A stretch of DNA of 42,940 nt, taken from assembly GCA_026710905.1 (NCBI GenBank), contig JAPOQD010000144.1, positions 1-42,940 on the forward strand, written 5' to 3'. A program made the position numbers and the translations under genes. The notes below the pieces were generated by a model. The model was not told the DNA's origin and did not search any database. It saw nothing but the letters and a program-made list of their open reading frames with translations. Below are positions 33,359 to 42,702 of the stretch, piece by piece; position 1 is the stretch's first letter; each line of letters starts with the position of its first letter. This DNA is from Halieaceae bacterium. GTDB lineage: Bacteria > Pseudomonadota > Gammaproteobacteria > Pseudomonadales > Halieaceae.

Positions 33359-34356
33359 TCAGGGTTTGGTCCAATCCGCGGCCCATTGAAGTAGCGCCGG
33401 AAGTCAACGGCTTTCTGCAACAATTGGGTGGGCCGGCACTTATTCAACTTAGCGGAGAGGACAGTACTCGAACCAGGGTACTGGTGACCCTGTCGCACGG
33501 CAATGAGCCGTCCGGTATGGAAGCGGTCCATCGGTGGTTGCTCAGTGGGGAAAAGCCGGTGGTCAATGTGGTGGTGCTGCTTGGCGCGGTGCGCGCCGCA
33601 CTGTTGCAGCCGTTATTCTATTATCGGCAGCCGCCCGGTGAGCGCGATCTTAACCGCTGCTTTGGTTCTCCCGGCGGGGATGAGCAGGGCAAGCTGGCCC
33701 TGGAGATGCTGCAACTTATCCAGGCACGGCAACCGGAGGCGTTGGTGGACTTGCACAATACCTCTGGCTTGAGCCCGCCCTTTGCGGTCACCGTGGGCGA
33801 CACGCCGGAAATACGCAGCCTGGTGAGTCTGTTTGTACAACACATGATTGTGACCGACCTGCGCCTGGGCTCCCTGATGGAACAATCCCTGGGTTGCCCG
33901 CTGGTGACCATCGAAGCCGGTGGCGCTCAGGACGAATCTTCCATCCTGGTGGCGGCACGGGGGATCCGCCGCTATTTCACCGCCCGCAATGTACTCGACA
34001 GGCGGGGCGAGTTGGAAACCTTCCACCATCCGTTGCGGCTCGAACTGCGCGAACATTCGCGCATCGGCTTTGCCGGGCGGGCATTGCCTGGCCACGATAT
34101 TACCTTGCGGGCCGATATCGAAACGTTCAACGCCACACCACTACGGCAGAAGGATATGATCGGTTGGCTGGCGGCCGATGGTCTCAGCCATCTTGAGGTA
34201 TGCAGCGATGCCGGTCAGCCGCGGCAAGTGGAGGAGTATTTCAAAGTGGAGCAGGGGCGCCTGTTCCCGTTGCAAGCCATGCGGTTGTTCATGGCTACCA
34301 CCCGGCCGGATGTCGCGGCCAGCGATTGCCTGTTTTATTTTGTGATGGACGGCTAG
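33355..34356 (+). CDS. Succinylglutamate desuccinylase/aspartoacylase-like metallohydrolase
   Basis: A 333-residue zinc carboxypeptidase-fold enzyme. The first zinc ligands are in SHGNEPSGMEAVHRW (H and E), the third is in LVDLHNTSG, the conserved GERDLNRCFG lies between them, and the catalytic glutamate is likely in VTIEAGGAQDES. The family removes acyl groups from amino acids. The start is GTG 33355, whose last bases overlap the TGA of the ligase gene (GTGA). It is the last gene before rnpB. Confidence 0.88.
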   Translation: MIRVWSNPRPIEVAPEVNGFLQQLGGPALIQLSGEDSTRTRVLVTLSHGNEPSGMEAVHRWLLSGEKPVVNVVVLLGAVRAALLQPLFYYRQPPGERDLNRCFGSPGGDEQGKLALEMLQLIQARQPEALVDLHNTSGLSPPFAVTVGDTPEIRSLVSLFVQHMIVTDLRLGSLMEQSLGCPLVTIEAGGAQDESSILVAARGIRRYFTARNVLDRRGELETFHHPLRLELREHSRIGFAGRALPGHDITLRADIETFNATPLRQKDMIGWLAADGLSHLEVCSDAGQPRQVEEYFKVEQGRLFPLQAMRLFMATTRPDVAASDCLFYFVMDG

Positions 34357-34412
34357 CTCGCCCTGGTGATGGAGTTTCTTTCCCGCCGTCCGGGCATCTG
34401 CTAGTCTGTGCG

Positions 34413-34768
34413 ATGGAGTCGGCCAGACGGTCGCTCGCGGTTTGCCCGCGAGAGGAAAGTCCGGGCTCCGCAGGGCAGGGTGCCAGGTAACACCTGGGGG
34501 GCGCGAGCCTACGGAAAGTGCAGCAGAAAGGAAACCGCCCGCATCTCTCTTGTAGAGGGCGGGTAAGGGTGAAAAGGTGCGGTAAGAGCGCACCGCGCGG
34601 CTGGTAACAGGCGTGGCGATGGTAAACCCCACCCGGAGCAAGACCAAATAGAAATCCGGTGCTGTGGCCCACAGTGGATTCGGGTAGGTCGCTAGAGGCA
34701 AGTGGTGACACTTGCCGCAGATGAATGATCGTCCAAGACAGAACCCGGCTTATCGGCCGACTCCCTTT
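34413..34768 (+). ncRNA. rnpB: RNase P RNA (M1 RNA, type A)
   Basis: The 5' GGAGTCGGCC at 34415-34424 pairs with GGCCGACTCC at 34755-34764 to form helix P1. The universal P4 core is present: GAGGAAAGTCCGGGCTCC (34452-34469) and AGACAGAACCCGGCTTAT (34736-34753). The length of about 355 bases fits gammaproteobacterial type A RNA. It is the catalytic RNA that removes 5' leaders from pre-tRNAs. A C/T-rich run ending in six Ts (34765-34775) follows P1 and probably ends the transcript. A TAGTCT box at 34402-34407 may be the -10 element. Confidence 0.97.
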
Positions 34769-34775
34769 CTTTTTT

Positions 34776-34990
34776 GCCAATGTACCAGTTAGAGGTGAGA
34801 TACTTTTTATACCTTTAAAGAATTAAAAATTATTTTTTAATGAATAATTAATTATAAAGTTAATGTAATTTCTCAAAGAAAATACTTAAGGTGCTATTTT
34901 CCAGTTCATTTTTTCTACACACCTTTCAATCTTTCCTGATAAAACCACTGCTAATACTCTGATATTCAAGAGTTTTTTCTGTTTGTTCAC
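34776..34990. other. A/T-rich intergenic spacer between rnpB and mraZ
   Basis: About 215 bases that are strikingly A/T-rich compared with both sides, especially 34801-34890. No reading frame, repeat or RNA fold is evident. It may act as an UP-element or nucleoid-protein binding region upstream of the mraZ promoter. Confidence 0.5.
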
Positions 34991-34992
34991 GC

Positions 34993-35022
34993 TTGACAGC
35001 CACTGAAATGCGGTTCTATAGT
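34993..35022 (+). promoter_or_regulatory. Predicted sigma70 promoter of the dcw cluster (mraZ promoter)
   Basis: TTGACA (34993-34998), a perfect -35 box, lies 18 bases before TATAGT (35017-35022). Transcription would start near 35029, just before the MraZ operator and about 77 bases before the mraZ GTG. Confidence 0.75.
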
Positions 35023-35031
35023 GTTGAAAAG

Positions 35032-35065
35032 TGGGAATAAATGGGAATTATTGGTTTTTTGTGGA
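35032..35065 (+). promoter_or_regulatory. MraZ operator: four TGG(G) repeats in 10-base phase
   Basis: TGGG (35032-35035), TGGG (35042-35045), TGGT (35052-35055) and TGGA (35062-35065) recur exactly every ten bases, just after the predicted transcription start. This matches the TGGGN repeats with 5-base spacers known for MraZ in E. coli and mycoplasmas, so mraZ is expected to repress its own cluster. Confidence 0.72.
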
Positions 35066-35105
35066 AATAAAAAGCCACAAAAGCCGCGAAGAAAGGTTAC
35101 CGGCT

Positions 35106-35561
35106 GTGTTTCGTGGAGTACAACATATCAATATGGACGCCAAGGGCAGGCTGGCGATGCCGGCTCGGCAGCGCGAGCCATTGCTGAATGAATACAACGG
35201 TCACCTGGTCATCACCGTGGATACGCAATCTCGCTGTCTGGTGATGTATCCCCTGCCCGAATGGGAAAAGATCGAGCGGGAAATACAGGATCTGCCAGCC
35301 CTGAAACCAGCGGTAAAACGTTTTCAACGCCTGGTGATCGGTTATGCGACGGAGTTGGAACTGGATCGTAGCGGACGGGTGCTGCTGCCTGCTTCCCTCC
35401 GGGAATACGCCAGTCTGGAGAAGAAGCTGGTTTTGGTCGGGCAGGGCAAGAAAATGGAATTGTGGGCGGAGCAATTGTGGCTGGCGGAACGGGATTGCGC
35501 ACTCCAGGAGTCCGCCTCGGATACCGAACTACCCGAAGAATTGATGTCCCTGACCCTCTAG
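35106..35561 (+). CDS. mraZ: Transcriptional regulator MraZ
   Basis: A 151-residue MraZ with two AbrB-like swapped-hairpin domains. FRGVQHINMDAKGRLAMPAR marks the first, and ATELELDRSGRVLLPASLRE the second. The start is the GTG at 35106, preceded by AAGG with a 9-base spacing; an in-frame GTG upstream (35031) would add 25 residues not present in the family and would run through the operator. It binds the TGG repeats in its own leader and tunes the dcw cluster. rsmH follows after a 162-base gap. Confidence 0.95.
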   Translation: MFRGVQHINMDAKGRLAMPARQREPLLNEYNGHLVITVDTQSRCLVMYPLPEWEKIEREIQDLPALKPAVKRFQRLVIGYATELELDRSGRVLLPASLREYASLEKKLVLVGQGKKMELWAEQLWLAERDCALQESASDTELPEELMSLTL

Positions 35562-35723
35562 TGTCCTGTCTGACAAGTACGTTGAGCGTTCAGGGCGAGT
35601 CATTTTGGCTGTTGGCAAGGCGCCACGGCGAGCAGTGGCCGGGCCCCACGGGAGGAGGCAGCGTCGGTGCCAGCGGCCATGGGGCCGTCATGAAGCCAGC
35701 ATATTTGTTGGACAGGACAGCAG

Positions 35724-36653
35724 ATGGGGATGCATCGAGCAGTATTGTTACAGGAGGCGGTGTCGGCCCTGGTGACAGTGACCAATGGCTGCTATGTGGA
35801 CGGTACCTTCGGATGCGGCGGTCACAGTCGCGCAATTCTTTCGGTGCTTGGTAATGAGGGGCGACTGTTGGCGATGGACAAGGACCCGCAAGCTTGCGCC
35901 GTGGCCGTGGAGTTCAGCAATGGCGATGCCCGGTTCGACTTCGCGCAGGGCTCATTCACAGGGCTTCCAGGGCACTTACAGTACTGGGGAGTTACTGCGG
36001 TGAACGGCATTCTCCTGGACTTGGGTGTGTCCAGCCCGCAACTTGATCAAGCGGAGCGTGGCTTCTCCTTTACTCATGACGGCCCCCTGGACATGCGCAT
36101 GGATACCAGTTCGGGAGAAACCGCCGCACAGTGGTTGGCGCGGGTCCAACAGGCCGAATTGGCCAAGGTGCTGCGCAACTATGGCGAGGAGCGTTACGCG
36201 GGCCGCATCGCCAGCGCCATCGTCCGCGCCAGGGCTCAAGGTCCGCTCACCAGTACACGGCAACTGGCCGGCATTGTGGCCGCGGCCAATCCACGCTGGG
36301 AGGCGCATAAACACCCAGCCACCCGCAGCTTTCTGGCGATTCGGATGTACCTGAACCAAGAGTTGGAAGACTTGCAGAGCTTGCTCGGGGACAGCGTGGA
36401 ACTGCTGGCTCCCGGCGGACGCCTGGTAGTGATCAGCTTTCATTCGTTGGAAGACCGCCTGGTGAAACGGTTCATGCGCACCCGCGCGCGCGGCGGAGAC
36501 CTTCCCGCGGCGGTGCCCGTGCGAGAGTTGGAAATGCGGCGTGAATTGAAGCTTGTGGGAAAGGCAGTAAAGCCCGGGGCCGCGGAACTGGCGGAAAATG
36601 CCCGGGCGCGCAGCGCGATAATGAGAGTGGCGGAGAAAATCAATGCAGGCTAG
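35724..36653 (+). CDS. rsmH: 16S rRNA m4C1402 methyltransferase RsmH (MraW)
   Basis: A 309-residue protein with the SAM pocket YVDGTFGCGGHSRAIL near the start, LLDLGVSSPQLDQAERGFSF, and the late LVVISFHSLEDRLVKRFM block, all hallmarks of RsmH. It methylates N4 of C1402 in the decoding centre of 16S rRNA. Start ATG 35724 has AGGACAG upstream. The 162-base gap after mraZ contains a 9-base inverted pair (TGTCCTGTC 35562-35570 and GACAGGACA 35711-35719) that could form a long-range stem. The end overlaps ftsL by 11 bases. Confidence 0.95.
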   Translation: MGMHRAVLLQEAVSALVTVTNGCYVDGTFGCGGHSRAILSVLGNEGRLLAMDKDPQACAVAVEFSNGDARFDFAQGSFTGLPGHLQYWGVTAVNGILLDLGVSSPQLDQAERGFSFTHDGPLDMRMDTSSGETAAQWLARVQQAELAKVLRNYGEERYAGRIASAIVRARAQGPLTSTRQLAGIVAAANPRWEAHKHPATRSFLAIRMYLNQELEDLQSLLGDSVELLAPGGRLVVISFHSLEDRLVKRFMRTRARGGDLPAAVPVRELEMRRELKLVGKAVKPGAAELAENARARSAIMRVAEKINAG

Positions 36654-36948
36654 GAAAGCCGCTGTTCCCCGGGGCTGGCTGGTGGTCAACGGGGCCCTGT
36701 TGCTGGCGGTGCTGATCTCGGCGACTTCGGTGATTGAGACCACTCATCAATGCCGCCTTCAGTACGCCCGGCTCCAGGAGTTGCAGTCCCTTGAGTGGGA
36801 CCTGTTGGCGAACTGGAGGCAACTGCTTTTGGAAGAGGGCACCTGGGCCGCCCACTATCGGGTTGAGAAAGTGGCGCGCGAACAATTGGCGATGCACCCG
36901 CCGGGCGGCGCATCCGGGCTGGGTGACATGAAGGTATTGCAGCGATGA
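36643..36948 (+). CDS. ftsL: Cell division protein FtsL
   Basis: A 101-residue bitopic protein: a short basic cytoplasmic N-terminus (MQARKAAVPRG), one membrane helix (WLVVNGALLLAVLISATSV, residues 12-30), then a periplasmic coiled-coil-like stretch (ARLQELQSLEWDLLANWRQL) and a C-terminal tail. FtsL links FtsB/FtsQ to FtsW/FtsI in the divisome. Sequence identity in the family is low, so the call depends largely on position between rsmH and ftsI. It overlaps rsmH by 11 bases and ftsI by 4. Confidence 0.9.
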   Translation: MQARKAAVPRGWLVVNGALLLAVLISATSVIETTHQCRLQYARLQELQSLEWDLLANWRQLLLEEGTWAAHYRVEKVAREQLAMHPPGGASGLGDMKVLQR

Positions 36949-38648
36949 AGCAGCCTCCCTCCCAGCCGGCAGATTTCTGGCGCCTGGTATTGGTAGAGGG
37001 TTTTGTGTGCCTGATGTTCGGGCTTCTGCTGTGGAAAATATTGAGCCTGCAAGTGCTGGACACCGACCGGGGCTATGAATTCCTCCGCAGCCAGGGCGAA
37101 AAACGTTTTTTACGCGAAGCGATCATACCCACCTACCGCGGCTCCATCTCCGACCGCCATGGAGAAATTCTGGCGGTCAGCACCCCGGTAAGTTCCCTGT
37201 GGGCCAATCCGCGGCTATTGGCAACATCGGAACGCTTGCCCGAACTGGCTACAGCCCTGGGTCGGTCCCCGGAGAAATTGCGTGAGCAACTGCAAAGCTA
37301 CTCCAGCAAATCCTTCATGTACCTGCAGCGGCACATGCAGCCGAGCAGGGCCAGGGAAATAATGCAACTCGAAATTTACGGCGTTGGCGAATCGCGCGAA
37401 TACCAGCGCTACTACCCGGCTGCGGCGTTAGCCGCCCACCTGGTTGGTTTCACCGACCTGGATGATCGTGGTATCGCGGGTATGGAATTGGCCTACGAAA
37501 AATACCTGCGTGGTTTTCCGGGAAGAAAACAGGTGATCAAGAACGAAAGGGGCGTGGTGGTGCGCGAGGTGGGCGAGCTGGAAGCGGCCCGCCCGGGCCA
37601 GAATCTGAGTCTCAGCATTGATTTGCGCCTGCAGTATGTTGCTCACCAGGGATTGCAGCGGGCCATTGTACGCAGCGGTGCTGAATCCGGCAGTATCGTG
37701 ACCCTGGACGTGCAGACCGGCGAAGTCCTGGCGGTGGTGAATCATCCGGTCTTCAACCCCAATAACCGGAGCAGAGTAAACCCCGGTTGGACACGTAACC
37801 GCGCTCTTGTGGATGCATTTGAGCCCGGTTCGGTACTCAAGCCCCTGCTGGTGGCTGCGGCGCTGGAGGCGGGACAATTCACCCCAGATACCGTTCTCGA
37901 TACCGCACCGGGCAGTATTTGGGTGGGCCGGAAAGTCATTGAGGACCCGGTTAACTACGGCGAGTCGACCGTAGCCAGGGTGCTGGCCAAGTCCAGCCAG
38001 GTAGGTATTGTCAAGATAGCGCTGCAGCTCGACCCGCAAGATGTCTGGAAGATGTACCGGAAATTTGGACTCGGCTTGCCGATGGGCACCGGTTTTCCCG
38101 GCGAGAGCGCCGGAACATTGGAATTCCGGGAGCACTGGAGGGATATCGAGCGCGCTACCATGGCTTATGGTCATGGGCTCCGGGTCACGCCATTGCAATT
38201 GGCAGTGGCCTTTGCCGCCATTGCCAACGGCGGTTGGCGTCACCAGGCCAGCCTGACCCTGGTCAATCCGGCCGAGGTGGAATCCGAACGAATCATGGAC
38301 CAGGCGCTGGCCTTGCAGTTGCGTGGCATGCTGGAGGGGGTGACCGCGGCCGAAGGCACCGGCCGCCGCGCCCAGGTCGAGGGATTCCGGGTTTCTGGTA
38401 AAACAGGTACTGCCCACAAGGCGGCAGCCGGAGGCTATGCAAAGGACCGTTACCTGTCTCTGTTTGCTGGCCTGGCCCCTGCCTCCCGGCCGCGCCTGGT
38501 AACCGTGGTGATGATCAACGAACCCAAGGGTGGGCACTATCACGGTGGTGTGGTGGCGGCGCCGGTTTTTTCCGAAGTCATGGGAGCGGCCCTGCGTTTG
38601 CTGAATATCGCGCCGGACCAGTACCACACCCCGGGGGCGGTAAGGTGA
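36945..38648 (+). CDS. ftsI: Septal peptidoglycan transpeptidase FtsI (PBP3)
   Basis: A 567-residue class B penicillin-binding protein with an N-terminal membrane anchor (LVEGFVCLMFGLLLWKIL), a pedestal domain and a transpeptidase domain. The catalytic serine is in EPGSVLKPLLV (SxxK), and the KTG box is KTGTAHK. The second motif, SxN in most relatives, reads SSQ here (VLAKSSQVGIVKIAL), a change worth checking. It crosslinks septal peptidoglycan with FtsW and is a beta-lactam target. ATG 36945 overlaps the ftsL stop; its own stop overlaps murE. Confidence 0.95.
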   Translation: MKQPPSQPADFWRLVLVEGFVCLMFGLLLWKILSLQVLDTDRGYEFLRSQGEKRFLREAIIPTYRGSISDRHGEILAVSTPVSSLWANPRLLATSERLPELATALGRSPEKLREQLQSYSSKSFMYLQRHMQPSRAREIMQLEIYGVGESREYQRYYPAAALAAHLVGFTDLDDRGIAGMELAYEKYLRGFPGRKQVIKNERGVVVREVGELEAARPGQNLSLSIDLRLQYVAHQGLQRAIVRSGAESGSIVTLDVQTGEVLAVVNHPVFNPNNRSRVNPGWTRNRALVDAFEPGSVLKPLLVAAALEAGQFTPDTVLDTAPGSIWVGRKVIEDPVNYGESTVARVLAKSSQVGIVKIALQLDPQDVWKMYRKFGLGLPMGTGFPGESAGTLEFREHWRDIERATMAYGHGLRVTPLQLAVAFAAIANGGWRHQASLTLVNPAEVESERIMDQALALQLRGMLEGVTAAEGTGRRAQVEGFRVSGKTGTAHKAAAGGYAKDRYLSLFAGLAPASRPRLVTVVMINEPKGGHYHGGVVAAPVFSEVMGAALRLLNIAPDQYHTPGAVR

Positions 38649-40126
38649 TGGCCCTGAATCCCAAGGCAGGGCACGGCGTCTCCCTCGCAGCCTTGCTTGG
38701 GGAGCCCCAGGCCCCCGGCCTGCCGGTCTCGGGCCTGCAACTGGATAGCCGCCAGGTGCGGACGGGTGATCTGTTCCTGGCGCTACCCGGCGCTCTGTAC
38801 GATGGGCGTGATTTTATTGGCGACGCCGTGGCCGCCGGTGCGGTAGCGGTCCTGGCGGAGTCGGGAGTCAGCAGTTGGCAGCGGGCCGCGGCCGGCTCGA
38901 CGCCGCTACTGCAGAGAGAAGGACTGTCCGAACAACTCGGTTCCCTGGCGGCGGCCTTCCACGGCAATCCCAGCCAGGACATGTTTGTTGCCGGAATTAC
39001 CGGCACCAACGGCAAAACCACTACCTCGCGCCTGGCGGCGCAGCTATTGCGCAGCCGATACAGCCAATGTGGGGTAATCGGTACATTGGGCGCGGTATTG
39101 GACGACAGCACGGACGAGGCGCTGAATACCACGCCGGACGCCTTACAGTTGCAGCAGCAACTGGCCGAATGGCGTGACCATGGCGTAGGGCATGTGGTGC
39201 TGGAAGTATCTTCGCACAGTCTCGTACAGGGGCGAGTCAACCAGACCTGCATCGACACGGCCGTCTTCACCAATCTCACTCACGACCATCTGGATTACCA
39301 CGGCGACATGCGGCAGTACGCACATGCCAAGGCGAAGCTGTTTGATCTCGACAGCATCAGCACCGCGGTAATCAACCTGGATGATGCCTTTGCCGAGACC
39401 CTGCGCTTGCGCAGTTCGGTGGAATTGGTGGGATTCTCCCTGACCAAACCTGACGCGGCCCTGGGTGTGGGAGACATTCGCCATGGGAATGACGGCATCC
39501 GGGCCAGGCTGCACAGCCCCTGGGGCCAGGGTGATTTGCATTGTCCACTTCCCGGAGATTTCAATCTTGCCAACTTGCTGGCGGCCATCGGGATAGCCTG
39601 CAGCGCCGGCCTGAGCCTGGATGAGGTGCTGCTGCAGAGTTCCTCACTGCGCGGGGTTCCGGGCCGCATGGAGTATGTGTCCAATCAGCGCGGCCTGCAG
39701 TTGGTGGTTGATTATGCGCATACCCCGGATGCGCTGTTACATGCGCTGACGGTATTGCGTCCACATACCCAGGGCCAACTGATCTGCGTTTTCGGTTGTG
39801 GTGGCGGTCGCGACGCTGAAAAGCGGCCGCTGATGGGGCGTGTAGCCAGCGGGTACGCCGACCGGGTAATTGTGACCAGCGACAACCCAAGGGATGAGGC
39901 GCCGGAACGGATTATCGACGATGTAGTGGCGGGTTGTGAAACCGGGGTGGAGGTCGAAGTTGACCGGGCCGACGCGATCACTCTTGCGCTGAGCGGAGCG
40001 CGGCCCGGTGATTGTATTCTGGTGGCGGGCAAGGGCCATGAGCGCTACCAGCAAGTCGGCGCAGACCGTCTGCCATTCAGTGATGTCCGGCAACTGCGCC
40101 TTGCGGCAGGGGGAGCAGAACAGTGA
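38648..40126 (+). CDS. murE: UDP-MurNAc-tripeptide synthetase MurE (meso-DAP adding)
   Basis: A 492-residue Mur ligase. The ATP loop GITGTNGKTTTSRL lies near residues 117-130, and the DNPRDE motif (consensus DNPR-x-E) identifies the meso-diaminopimelate-adding type rather than lysine. EVSSHSLVQGR and THDHLDYHGDM are also conserved. It adds the third residue to UDP-MurNAc-L-Ala-D-Glu in the cytosol. I chose ATG 38648, which overlaps the ftsI TGA (TGATG); GTG 38645 is an alternative. It overlaps murF by one base. Confidence 0.96.
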   Translation: MALNPKAGHGVSLAALLGEPQAPGLPVSGLQLDSRQVRTGDLFLALPGALYDGRDFIGDAVAAGAVAVLAESGVSSWQRAAAGSTPLLQREGLSEQLGSLAAAFHGNPSQDMFVAGITGTNGKTTTSRLAAQLLRSRYSQCGVIGTLGAVLDDSTDEALNTTPDALQLQQQLAEWRDHGVGHVVLEVSSHSLVQGRVNQTCIDTAVFTNLTHDHLDYHGDMRQYAHAKAKLFDLDSISTAVINLDDAFAETLRLRSSVELVGFSLTKPDAALGVGDIRHGNDGIRARLHSPWGQGDLHCPLPGDFNLANLLAAIGIACSAGLSLDEVLLQSSSLRGVPGRMEYVSNQRGLQLVVDYAHTPDALLHALTVLRPHTQGQLICVFGCGGGRDAEKRPLMGRVASGYADRVIVTSDNPRDEAPERIIDDVVAGCETGVEVEVDRADAITLALSGARPGDCILVAGKGHERYQQVGADRLPFSDVRQLRLAAGGAEQ

Positions 40127-41475
40127 TGCGCCCGCTGAGACTGACTGAACTGACCCAGCCGTTGCAGGCTCGGCTGCGAGGCAATGATGACAGCTTTTCC
40201 TCCGTGGCTACCGATACCCGGAGGCTGGCCGGCGGGGAATTGTTCGTAGCCCTGCGCGGCGCCACCTTTGACGGTCACGACTTTGTTGACGGCGCCGCGG
40301 AACAGGGCGCCGTGGCCGCCGTGGTGTCCCGCAACGCGGCTTGGCCGCTACCCTGCCTGCAAGTTGCCGATACCACCACCGCTCTGGGACGTCTGGCCGC
40401 TCTCAACAGAGAGCACTTCCATGGTGTCCTCATTGGCATTACGGGTAGCAGCGGCAAGACCACCGTCAAGAATATGTTGAATTGCATCTATCGGGCAGTG
40501 GGACCGGTCCACGCTACCGCCGGAAACTTCAATAATGAAGTGGGGCTGCCTCTGACCTTGCTGGGGCTCACTCCGGAGCATCGCTTTGCCGTGGTTGAAA
40601 TGGGCGCAACAAGGCTGGGCGATATAGCGTATTTGATGGAATTGGCCCGGCCGGATGTTGCCGTGCTGCTCAACGCCTTGCCCGCTCATCTGGAAGGCTT
40701 TGGTTCACTGCGCAATGTCGCGCTGGCCAAGGGGGAAATATTCTCCAGTCTGGGGGAAGAAGGAGTGGGCGTGGTCAACGCTGACAGTGAGTACTGCAAA
40801 TTGTGGAAAAACCTGTTGGGGGAGCGTCGTTGCATCAGCTTCGGCCGTTGCGGGGCTGATGTGACTGCCCTGGACGTAGTGGACCGGGGCATCCATGGCA
40901 GCAGCTTCAAATTGTGCAGTTACCAGGGTCAGGCGGATATCAGCCTGGCGTTGCCCGGACAGCACAACGTAGACAATGCGCTGGCCGCTACTGCCGCGGC
41001 GTTGGCGGCCGAGGCGCCCTTCCATGCAGTAATCCAGGGCCTGGAGTCTGTTACCCCGACGCCTGGCCGCCTCAAGGCAGTGCAAACCCGCACTGGCGCT
41101 ATTGTCATCGACGACAGTTATAACGCCAACCCCGGCTCGGTGCGAGCCGCCATTGATGTGTTGGTGTCGACGCCGGGCCGGCCGGTTCTGTTGTTGGGCG
41201 CAATGGCGGAACTTGGACCCCATAGCGCGCGCTGGCATGCGCAGATAGGCGCCTATGCCCGCTCCCGGGGCGTCGAAGAGCTGTGGTTGGTTGGCGCCGC
41301 CGCCGACGCGGCTCGGGGCTACGGCGAAGAGGCCCGGATTTATGCGGATATCGACAGCTTGCCGGCATTGGAATCGCAATTTGCCGTGGGTGATGTGGTT
41401 TTGGTGAAAGGCTCCCGCAGCGCCGGCATGGAAGCCGTAGTGAGCGCCTTGAACCCGCAACAGGGGGATGACTGA
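40126..41475 (+). CDS. murF: UDP-MurNAc-tripeptide-D-Ala-D-Ala ligase MurF
   Basis: A 449-residue Mur ligase with the ATP loop [15 protein letters not shown] near 103-117. [15 protein letters not shown] and the C-terminal [13 protein letters not shown] block are both typical of MurF. It adds D-Ala-D-Ala to complete the pentapeptide precursor. ATG 40126, with a GGGGGAG box, overlaps the murE TGA by one base; GTG 40123 is an alternative. mraY starts two bases after the stop. Confidence 0.96.
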   Translation: MRPLRLTELTQPLQARLRGNDDSFSSVATDTRRLAGGELFVALRGATFDGHDFVDGAAEQGAVAAVVSRNAAWPLPCLQVADTTTALGRLAALNREHFHGVLIGITGSSGKTTVKNMLNCIYRAVGPVHATAGNFNNEVGLPLTLLGLTPEHRFAVVEMGATRLGDIAYLMELARPDVAVLLNALPAHLEGFGSLRNVALAKGEIFSSLGEEGVGVVNADSEYCKLWKNLLGERRCISFGRCGADVTALDVVDRGIHGSSFKLCSYQGQADISLALPGQHNVDNALAATAAALAAEAPFHAVIQGLESVTPTPGRLKAVQTRTGAIVIDDSYNANPGSVRAAIDVLVSTPGRPVLLLGAMAELGPHSARWHAQIGAYARSRGVEELWLVGAAADAARGYGEEARIYADIDSLPALESQFAVGDVVLVKGSRSAGMEAVVSALNPQQGDD

Positions 41476-41476
41476 C

Positions 41477-42559
41477 ATGCTGCTTTGGCTCGCCGAGTAT
41501 TTGACCAGTATCGCCAGCGGTTTTCAGGTATTTCAATACCTGACTTTCCGCAGCATTTTGGGGGTACTGACCGCACTGGCCATATCACTGCTGATCGGCC
41601 CCACCATGATCCGCAAACTCAACTACTACCAGATTGGCCAGACCGTACGCAATGAAGGGCCGGAGTCGCATCTGCTCAAGTCCGGCACCCCGACCATGGG
41701 CGGGGCCCTGATTCTGGTGGCGGTCGCTGCCAGTACCCTGTTGTGGAGTGATTTGGGCAATCTCTATGTATGGCTGGTGCTGTTGGTAATCCTGGCCTTT
41801 GGCGCCGTGGGTTGGGTGGATGACTATCGCAAGGTGGTCAATAACGATCCTCAGGGCCTGCCGATGCGCTGGAAATTCTGCTGGCTGTCCCTGGCCGGTC
41901 TGGGGGCTGCGTTGTATCTCTATTTCCTGGCGGATAGTCCGGCCGCCACTGTGCTGTATCTGCCTTTTTTCAAGACAGTGACCTGGCAGATGGGACCGTT
42001 GTTTGTGGTGTTGGCCTATTTTGTCATCGTCGGGGCGAGCAATGCGGTTAATCTCACTGACGGGTTGGATGGTTTGGCGATATTGCCGACCGTTTTGGTG
42101 GGTTCCGCACTGGGCATCATCGCCTACCTCACAGGGCATGCCGAGTTTGCTGAATACCTGCAGATACCCTATGTCTCCGGGTCCGGCGAACTGGTGGTGT
42201 TCTGCAGCGCCATCGCCGGCGCCGGGCTCGGCTTTCTCTGGTTCAACACCTATCCCGCGCAGATATTCATGGGAGATGTCGGCGCCCTGGCCCTTGGCGC
42301 GGCCCTGGGAACGGTGGCGGTCATTACCCGGCATGAAATCGTGTTTTTCATTATGGGCGGCATCTTCGTGCTGGAAACGGTCTCCGTCATCCTGCAAGTG
42401 GCCTCTTTCAAGTTGACCGGGAAACGCATATTCCGCATGGCGCCCATTCATCACCATTATGAACTCAAGGGCTGGCCGGAGCCGCGAGTGATTGTGCGCT
42501 TCTGGATTATCACGGTAATCCTGGTGCTGATTGGTCTTGCCACCTTGAAGTTGCGTTGA
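41477..42559 (+). CDS. mraY: Phospho-N-acetylmuramoyl-pentapeptide transferase MraY
   Basis: A 360-residue polytopic enzyme of the same length as E. coli MraY. It starts MLLWLAEYL at ATG 41477, with GGGGG nine bases upstream; ATG 41468 inside murF is less likely. The catalytic aspartates are in GWVDDYRKV, and [22 protein letters not shown] and the histidine-rich [10 protein letters not shown] are diagnostic. It transfers phospho-MurNAc-pentapeptide to undecaprenyl phosphate at the inner membrane, making lipid I. Confidence 0.97.
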   Translation: MLLWLAEYLTSIASGFQVFQYLTFRSILGVLTALAISLLIGPTMIRKLNYYQIGQTVRNEGPESHLLKSGTPTMGGALILVAVAASTLLWSDLGNLYVWLVLLVILAFGAVGWVDDYRKVVNNDPQGLPMRWKFCWLSLAGLGAALYLYFLADSPAATVLYLPFFKTVTWQMGPLFVVLAYFVIVGASNAVNLTDGLDGLAILPTVLVGSALGIIAYLTGHAEFAEYLQIPYVSGSGELVVFCSAIAGAGLGFLWFNTYPAQIFMGDVGALALGAALGTVAVITRHEIVFFIMGGIFVLETVSVILQVASFKLTGKRIFRMAPIHHHYELKGWPEPRVIVRFWIITVILVLIGLATLKLR

Positions 42560-42702
42560 GTGATGACCAGTGGAGGCGGTTTTGAACAACGCCAGGCAGA
42601 TAGCAGCCAGGGCGCGCCCAGCGCATTCTGCAACCGGCAAAAGGGACGAATTTGGTATGAATCAATTGAAATGTGAGAGGTTTTTTCCTGTGAGTAGCGG
42701 CC

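Noticed and set aside
41585-42640. 351-codon minus-strand frame opposite mraY
   Set aside because: It reads as the reverse of MraY membrane helices and overlaps an essential gene throughout.
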